From Rutpela maculata (Eukaryota > Arthropoda > Insecta > Coleoptera > Cerambycidae): a stretch of 64,000 nt of DNA. The notes beneath the pieces were generated by a model. It saw only the letters and a list, made by a program, of their open reading frames with translations, had not been told where the DNA came from and did not search any database. The stretch spans positions 136,477,460 through 136,541,459 of the forward strand of contig OW386292.2 of assembly GCA_936432065.2 (NCBI GenBank), written 5' to 3'. Below, piece after piece: positions 57,421 to 64,000 of this stretch (position 1 is the stretch's first letter; the number at the start of each line of letters is the position of its first letter). The translations under genes and the position numbers were made by a program.

Positions 57421-58562
57421 TCTATTTAAAAGTGAGGCAACGAAGATGTTAACTGATTCTTACACTATCAAAACATCCCTTTTTTTAATAGAAATCTATC
57501 AAAAATAACCTTATCTACATCTATATACAAAAATAGGCGAGAAATCGATTTGAAAACAACAATTAACACACCCTGTACGTTTCCCCTGTATAGTCCCGCA
57601 GTCCTAAGATCAAACGGAAGGTACCGACAGCTTCGACGCAGACCTAACCTCGAAATCACCGGGAAGGTTCGCGGAAACCCCAGCAGTCGAGTAGAAAAAA
57701 ACTGTAAAACATAGAAGGTGCTTGTTTCTCCTAAACTAAACATTCTTTTGTTTTTCTTTTGACATCACAGCTACTAATTCCTAAACTGCAACACCTTACG
57801 AACGAAATGGCCATACAAATAAAAGAAAAAACACTAATATTGCGTTATGATATAGTTTGTTTTCAATATACTACCTTAAATATTGCCAAATGCTTTTCAA
57901 AAATAAAAAATAACCATTTTATTTGGGCGGGTGGGGTCGGCAAGCACCTCGGATGCCCAACGTTCAGCTTTCGGCAACGATTACGCCTCTTAGGTAGCGA
58001 CCAGGTCAGCATTAACTGAACTTGCACTTTGTGATAGAAGCATTAAGCTTGGCTCAGAGAGCTAAATGAAAATGCACTGAAATATCCCACTTCTGATTCA
58101 AGATGGCTGCCGTATCTCAGGTTGCAATTTCACAATTATAACGGGCAGGTTCAGATTGTGAAAACATTTAGTATAAATACGTACAAAGTAATAACGTTGT
58201 ATTGTGTAAAAATGATAGTTATACCTTGACAATGTGATTAGGTCAATAAAAATATTCATTTGTGGTGGCATAATAATAAAAGTTAAAAAGTAAGAATAGT
58301 TCTAAATGTTCAGATTTCAAATTTTGAAGTTTCTGGTAAAAAATCCAAGAATACTAGGAAAACGATCGTTCAACGTCCAGAGATGTAGTAGGGACATATT
58401 ACGGGTTGTGTTACCAATGTCAAATATCGCGTCTAGAATCGTAGGGAGTTCCATTCAACTGGAAAATAAACCGTCGTACGTCGAATACAACATTGCATGC
58501 ATGCACTTGTTGGTCTCTGTGCTAAGTGCGAGAAATAGCAACTGCATCATTAGCATTTATAG

Positions 58563-60170
58563 TCTATTGTCTATGTACTGTAGAAAGGAACTAAAACGTT
58601 AAAGGGTTTTTATTGTTTCTTGTGTTCAATTGACCTCAAAATATGAGAAAACCGCGGAGTGCTACCATTTAAAGAGGTGCGTTTTTGAGATCGAAGTAAA
58701 AAGGTCCACTGTTCAGATTTTTGAGTTTTGCTCGAAAACTATGCATTTTTCCTATAAACATGTCAATAGAAAAGTTGTAGAGAATTAAATTTCCAATCGA
58801 AATGACACCTTCAGAAGTCAAAAAACTTTTTTTTTTTTTTACAAAAATACGTCCAAAAAACAAAACGAAAAAATGCAGTTTTTTTTTAACTTTATTTTAG
58901 CCTGTAACTATTTTTCAGGTACATTTGGGTATAAAAAAATGCTGGCGTTTTACCTGTTAAAATGAGATTTTATAAAAACGTTTACGATTAATAGTGACCG
59001 AGATATAGCGTTTCAAAGTTTGCAATTTTTACTATTTTTTTTTCAAATTTTGTCCTGTAACTTTTTTCTGAGTGAATTTAGGTATATACATTATTATATT
59101 AAAGTGAAAGCTGACTTTACGACCGTTGAAATGGTGGCTGGTCTCTACGACAAATAGGAACTTAGACACAGCGATTCAAAGATTGTTACTTTTATTAGCT
59201 TTTTTCTGATTTTTATGTTCTTTTTTAAATTTCGGCCTATAACTTATTCACGTGATATAAAGTTCAGAAGCTGAAAAATGTAAAAAGTTATTTTTTAAGT
59301 ACAATAATCTACTATATCTAGACTGTATCTTGGTTACTATTGATCACATAAACTTCTATTGCAGACCATTTAAACAAGAATGCTGCGAGTGCATTCAATG
59401 TAGCAATATCTGTACTTAAAGTATTTGACAAATAAGTTGTAGGTCGAAATTTAAAAAAGAACATAAAAATTAGAAAAAAGTTAATAAAAGTAACAATCTT
59501 CGAAACGCTGTATCTAGGTTTCTATTTGTCGTAGAGACTTTTACCAGCCACCTTTTCAACGTGTAAAGTCAGCTTTCACTTTAATATAATAATGTCTATA
59601 CCTAAATTCACTCAGAAAAAGGTTACAGGACGAAATTTGAAAAAAAAAGTAAAAATTAGCAAAAAAAAGTTAAAAGTTGCAAACTTTGAAATGCTATATC
59701 TCGGTCACTATTAATCGTAAAATTTTTTACAAAATCTCATTTTAACGGGTAACATGCCAGTTTTTTTTTATGCAGCAATGTCTATGCCTAAATGTACCTG
59801 AAAAAAAGTTACAGGCTAAAATAAAAAAATTGCATTTTTTCGTTTTTTTTTTGTTTTATTTTTTGGGCGTATTTTTGTAAAAAAAAAAAAATTGACTTCT
59901 GAAGGTGCTATTTCGATTGGAAATTTAATTCTCTACAACTTTTCTATTGACGTGTTTCTAGGAAAAATCCATAGTTTTCGAGCAAAACTCAAAAATGTAA
60001 AAAGTGGACTTTTTACTTCGATCTCAAAAACGCACCCTTTTAAATGGTAGCACTCCGCAGTTTCCTCATATTTTGGAGTCCACTGAACATAAGAAACAAT
60101 AAAAACCCTTTAACGTTTTAGTTCCTTTCAACCCTCTTTTTTTTTGGACATAGACAATAGCCTATTAGTT
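58563..60170. repeat. Very large palindrome, about 1.6 kb
   Basis: The left arm (58563-59250) and right arm (59428-60170) are inverted copies, from CTATTGTCTATG and GGAACTAAAACGTTAAAGGG at the outer edge to AAAGATTGTTACTTTTATTA near the centre. The loop is about 180 bp. Each arm contains two or three units of about 155-170 bp built on a CCTGTAACTTTTTT-like phrase. No coding capacity is evident. Confidence 0.9.
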
Positions 60171-60194
60171 ACTGGACTATTTTTTTATTTTCTC

Positions 60195-60420
60195 AATATT
60201 TACATAGTAGATGCAGCCTGTATCCAAGTGTCCCACCACGTCATAATAGACTCTGGAGATAGTGATGTCTCGGGCAGAGTTTCGTAAAATAATTTTTTTC
60301 GCTCTGGCACTTTAAAAAAATACTTGTTTTACAGTTGATATGAGTCTGTCAACATTAGGATAACATTCTCCAATGGTCTCGGCAACTTTGTGAAGTCTAA
60401 ATAACTTTGTTTCGAAAGCC
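60195..60420 (-). pseudogene. hAT-like transposase fragment
   Basis: The minus strand gives LHKVAETIGECYPNVDRLIS and TVKQVF, then after a one-base shift FKVPERKKLFYETLPETSLS and PESIMTWWDTWIQAA. The order V-A-E-x-I...Y-P-x-V-D-x-L...K-x-x-F-x-K-x-P-x-R and T-x-W-x-T-W-x-x-A is familiar to me from a multicopy hAT-like family in arthropods. The fragment is truncated at both ends and abuts the large palindrome. Confidence 0.55.
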
Positions 60421-60429
60421 TTCCAGCTG

Positions 60430-62160
60430 CTTTCATGTATGAAACTTCATCAAAGCTTTTTGCTTATTTGCTTCGCGATTTTTGAAAAATTTACATACGC
60501 AAAATAAGTTTCCGAAATTGCAACCTGAGCTAGAAGCTCCACATGTGAGAAGTCACACCAAGATTCACGCTTTTCCCACAAAGTGCGAGGTTTAACACAC
60601 TAACCTCCTCGCTCACGAGGCTTTTACCTTTCCCAAAACCTGAACATTGGACGCCTACCAGATGGTCTCCAACAGCACTCGCCCGTTTCATTTATATGTA
60701 TATTATCATTATTTAAGTACCCATATCTACTTACAAAAAAATACTATTTTAGCTGCAAAACTGTATATACATCTTTTAGAATACTATCTGAAATAAAAAA
60801 CATGAAAATTGTGCGAGAGAAGGGGGACGAACATCGAGTCTACATAGAAAATTTGTAGAAAAATCGTTTGTCTCAAACGTTCACGACAAACCGCACACGC
60901 CAACAGCTAGTCATTGCCTGCTGCTGTGAGAAGTGTGCCTCGGACGTTTTCACCCAGATCGAACGTTTCGAGGCAGACTACGGTGTCGCTTGTCGTTCAC
61001 GTCGGAGACGTTTAAAAATAAAAACAGCCAGGAAGTGATTGCACATTTAAAAAATTGATATGATTGAGATTTTCCTTATTATTGGGCGAAATATCAAGTG
61101 CAAAGACAGTGAGGAAGGGAAGAACTTAAAAGCTAGAAGATCGGTAAGTACAAAAAAGCGCATATATATAATAATTAGGTATAAAAACAATACTCTGTTA
61201 GTCGAATCACCAGATGAGGTCGCGTAGGCCTGGAGTTAGGCGAAAATAAAATCTACAAAAAAACATAATACTTGACAAATTTAAAAACAATTTAACACCT
61301 TACGACGTACTAAGACGGGCGCCCCGCCTGCGCGTCCCGGCTAGGACGCGAAGGCGGTACGCCCCCAAACACAGGTTCATCAACGATATCCACGTCGATA
61401 GCCCTTAACTGTAACAAATGACTAACTAATATAATAAAAAAATGGCTGCCCGATTAACCGAAACGTTAGGCGATAAATCCAAGCGGAGGGTGTAAATAGC
61501 TTTCATATATATATATTTATACTCAATACTAGCTAAAGAGGGTGTATGGATATACATATACAACAAACTGTATATATATCTCTAACAAATATGGACGATT
61601 ATTTTATTGATAATGAATGCCGCACTTGTAAAAAACACGCGACGAGAATCAGCCTCAAGCGGAGCGTTAGGCTTAAAGGGTTACTTGCAGCGAGGCGCGC
61701 TGTACGTCCAAAGCTGCCTGGTTTCCTAGGCGTTCGGGTGTTTCTTACAAAGGCGACATTGGGAGTGCTGCTATGGCACTTTCGCATTTTTTTAAATGCG
61801 CTGCACCTTTTTTCCACCTAGTTGTGTCGGAACGTATCAACTGCCTCTGTGCAGGGGGATGCTTACTCGGTATAGTCTTAAAAATTGATAACTTGCGGTT
61901 TGTCCCGTAAATACTTCATTACCTTTCAGTATTTGAAAACTATGAGTACTTTTAATTGCTTTAAAAACGTATTTATACTGAAGAATGTTCTTTTTTTACG
62001 CTGGACACACAACCATTTCTATCGACATTGCAATCTGCCCGAGCTTGGGTTATGATGGCTTCACGTTACTTGATAACTAAAGAGTGGATCTCAGGTATTC
62101 ATGATGTCAAAACCAGGTTGGCTGCTCTCTAGGCACTGTGTTAAATTCAATCGACAGATA
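60430..62160. other. Unassigned region with a GC-rich patch
   Basis: I recognise no gene. A GC-rich stretch near 61315-61375 (CTAAGACGGGCGCCCCGCCT and following) and a moderately GC-rich 91-codon plus-strand frame at 61546-61821 stand out against the AT-rich background. The frame has no domain I know and I do not call it a gene. A consensus GTAAGT occurs near 61143. Confidence 0.4.
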
Positions 62161-62164
62161 AACA

Positions 62165-62535
62165 TTTTTAGCTGTAAATCACATGAATAGAGCATCTGCA
62201 CATACGTCACAAGGTCGTTGCCTGGATAATAAACAAATAAACAACCTCATTTTATTTTCTTATGACTTTCAGTGTCCAACGTATAATAATAATTACTATA
62301 CATAATTAGAGTCAAATTTCCTTATAACACACGCAGAAAATCACCCAGTTAAATATGTTATTGTTCGCAATGAAACAAAGTATACAAACTTCAAATATCA
62401 CAAAGCACAATTCTCACCAAAACCACAAACGTTAGAAATAAAGTGAGGTTATTTATTTGTTTATACTCTAGGCAACGACCTTGTGACATCATGTGCAGAT
62501 GCTTTATAATAACTAATATTTGCTGTAAGTATTTT
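62165..62535. repeat. Foldback palindrome, about 370 bp
   Basis: The left arm (62165-62255, GCATCTGCACATACGTCACA, GGTCGTTGCCTGGATAATAA) pairs with the right arm (62445-62535, TTATACTCTAGGCAACGACC, TGTGACATCATGTGCAGATG). The loop is about 190 bp. Confidence 0.8.
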
Positions 62536-63004
62536 TAAATTTTGCCATCTTTCAAGAAAAATGCATCTATACCGTGAAAGGTACCGTTCACAAAATGTCA
62601 CTGGTGCATATGAAAATATGTGAAATTTTGCAGATTCCACACTCGGGGGTTGTGTAGAAAAGTCTACTTCTTTGCCGTTTAAAAGGTCTACTTCTAATAA
62701 TACTTGTGCCAGTATTGTAGCCAAAAATATCAATAAAAGTAATACATAGGATGTACAATATTGTTTGTTACTGAAACAAAACTTTTTTCTAGGTTAGAAA
62801 CATAACCTATAACTGGCAGTTTGCTTTCAATTGAACTAGACAAACAACTGGAAGGGACGCGAAATAGCAAATAAATGAGACCAATTTCATAATCATGCAA
62901 CCCGCCATACTGTGGAATCTTTGTCTCTTTTTATCCCATTGGAACAAATAGGTAAAACTCGGATCACAACAAATAAAATTTGTTTATTTTAATTTTGTCA
63001 CACA

Positions 63005-63100
63005 AAAAATGTTTCTGAAGATTTTTATTGTTCAAATAGGCTTAGAATGTCATGAAACGTCGAGACTTTAAGTTTGAACAAAAAAAATTCTGTTTAAAAA
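63005..63100 (+). repeat. Dispersed repeat family A, copy 6 (partial)
   Basis: AAATAGGCTTAGAATGTCAT followed by GAAACGTCGAGACTTTAAGT and TTGAACAAAAAAAATTCTGT; the hairpin end is lost. Confidence 0.65.
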
Positions 63101-63314
63101 GAAAGCTTTAACAAAGTATTTTGTGAATTTATAACCCAAAATCTACCTAGTATAGACCATTTTAGGTCACGTGGTTTTGACAAGTCGGCCATTTGCTTGA
63201 GGGGCAACCAAACGTTCAGTCTTTCATTGTTTATCATTGTAATAGGAGCAGTTTGCATGGTTTTATGTATTTTTTTCTAGTTCTTCTGGACAGACTGTGT
63301 ATGTTTTCATAATA

Positions 63315-63528
63315 ATGTCACGTAGTGAATATTATTCAACCCTTATGGGTGATGTAAAGTGTCGTTATGATGAGAAAATCAAAATAATAGACAATATTGA
63401 CCCATACACCCTTCGAGTGGAGACCTTTCTGCAGATTTGTCTATTTTACCTTGTGTACCCGTAATTGATATGGCAAATTACTTAGTGTTGACTCACAGCT
63501 TCTACACAGGCCAGCAGTTAAAGGCAAA
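63315..63528 (+). pseudogene. Fragment of a multicopy arthropod ORF (possibly the YqaJ-associated family)
   Basis: The ATG at 63315 gives MSRSEYYSTLMGDVKCRYDE and KIKIIDNIDPYTL. After a shift the other frame reads ADLSILPCVPVIDMANYLVL then THSFYTGQQLKA. The Y-x-x-K-L/I...I-D-P-Y and D-x-x-N-Y-L-V...S-x-Y-T-x-x-Q-x-K-A pattern is one I associate with N-termini of YqaJ-like exonuclease ORFs found in many copies in arthropods; this is from memory and uncertain. The fragment is cut off by the gypsy Gag fragment. Confidence 0.45.
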
Positions 63529-63932
63529 TTATGGAACAATTACCATAACGCCAACGATGCCTCGTAAATGTCTGTAAAAATCGGATGGCTTACTATCGCC
63601 CATCTGCGAACCGGTTAACAAATCATCTAACCTCCTTTCCTTACTTGAAGTAAGACGTGAAATGATTGTTTCTTTTAACTGATCGTACAAATTTTTTTTG
63701 GGAGGATTTTGAATTATATCATAAATATTGTTAATAATCTCAATAGGTAATGAGGCTAAAATATGATTATATTTGTGTCGATCATTTGTTATTCTAGCCA
63801 CACTAAACTGTGCCTCCAAATGTCAGGTTTGGTGATTCAGAAAGGTGGAAGACTTACTGTGGAGGTGGCATAAGTATTCTGTTCCTGAACAGGTAACGCG
63901 TCTTGAATAGGTATTGTACCTTTATTAAGCAT
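63529..63932 (-). pseudogene. Ty3/gypsy Gag N-terminal fragment
   Basis: The minus-strand start at 63932 gives MLNKGTIPIQDALPVQEQNT and later VSLPPF-stop-ITKPDIW, where TGG has become TGA. After a shift the frame from about 63819 reads EAQFSVARITNDRHKYNHIL and LASLPIEIINNIYDII, then YDQLKETIISRLTSSKERRL and MGDSKPSDFYRHLRGIVG. These are the conserved capsid phrases of gypsy-type Gag (P-P-F-W...A-Q-F...Y-x-x-L-K...R-L-S...M-G-D-x-x-P-S-x-F-x-R-H-L-R). It ends abruptly with no pol. Confidence 0.75.
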
Positions 63933-64000
63933 ATTTATTAAATGGTGTCAAATTTAAAAAATTTAAAATAATGAGCTAATAAATGAAATGATTGAAATTT

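Noticed and set aside
58669..58863. 64-codon minus-strand frame
   Set aside because: It lies within one arm of the large palindrome and its counterpart in the other arm is not conserved as coding sequence.

Overview
The window reads as a gene-poor, AT-rich insect chromosome segment; a beetle-like genome is my guess, not something the sequence proves. Evidence for an insect-type nuclear genome is multi-exon genes with GT-AG (and one GC-AG) introns, a cilium-assembly gene, a tRNA-derived SINE, and decayed transposons of many classes (BEL/Pao, Ty3/gypsy, DIRS, CR1-like non-LTR, Tc1/mariner, hAT, THAP- and CXC-associated families). Only two host genes are visible and both can be assembled exon by exon with consistent phase.

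Host gene 1 (+ strand, 3460-44295, 11 visible exons) is an RNF207 homologue whose RING and B-box exons must lie left of the window. Host gene 2 (- strand, 22035-14147, 5 exons, 393 aa) is tilB/DNAAF11 (LRRC6), a dynein-arm assembly factor. tilB lies entirely inside the 17 kb sixth visible intron of the RNF207-like gene, on the opposite strand.

Layout: 1-800 intact start of a BEL/Pao gag (-); 1.6-3.1 kb THAP-type element fragment and GGGCCCGC repeats; 3.46 kb exon 1; 3.9-9.4 kb a palindromic repeat split by a DIRS-like element whose inverted terminal repeats and internal complementary region can be read off directly; 9.6-11.0 kb Tc1-like pseudogene; 11.07-13.28 kb exons 2-6; 14.1-22.0 kb tilB with a TIR element and a non-LTR copy in its introns; 22.6-26.95 kb a nearly complete two-ORF non-LTR element; 27.0-28.4 kb palindromic TIR element; 29.2-30.0 kb second, internally deleted Tc1-like copy; 30.45-30.91 kb exons 7-8; 31-34.7 kb nested mariner/non-LTR/hAT; 35.33 kb exon 9; 36.2-41.5 kb a long-TIR element carrying a CXC + PIN/XPG-like gene, split by a non-LTR element; 42.2 kb second THAP-type copy; 43.3-44.3 kb exons 10-11; 44.9-64 kb almost only transposons and large palindromes (mariner-like 45.9-48.3, transposase 50.2-51.4, SINE 51.4, composite TIR element 52-55.9, foldbacks at 56.8, 58.6 and 62.2 kb), ending with a recurrent-family ORF fragment and a Ty3/gypsy gag fragment.

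The most unusual material is (a) the CXC/PIN-like long-TIR element, seen in at least two places; (b) the repeated convergent pairing of a THAP start exon with a second conserved exon; (c) the DIRS element with complete terminal anatomy; and (d) the density of palindromic elements, up to about 1.6 kb. Element names above superfamily level are inference; no database search was possible.
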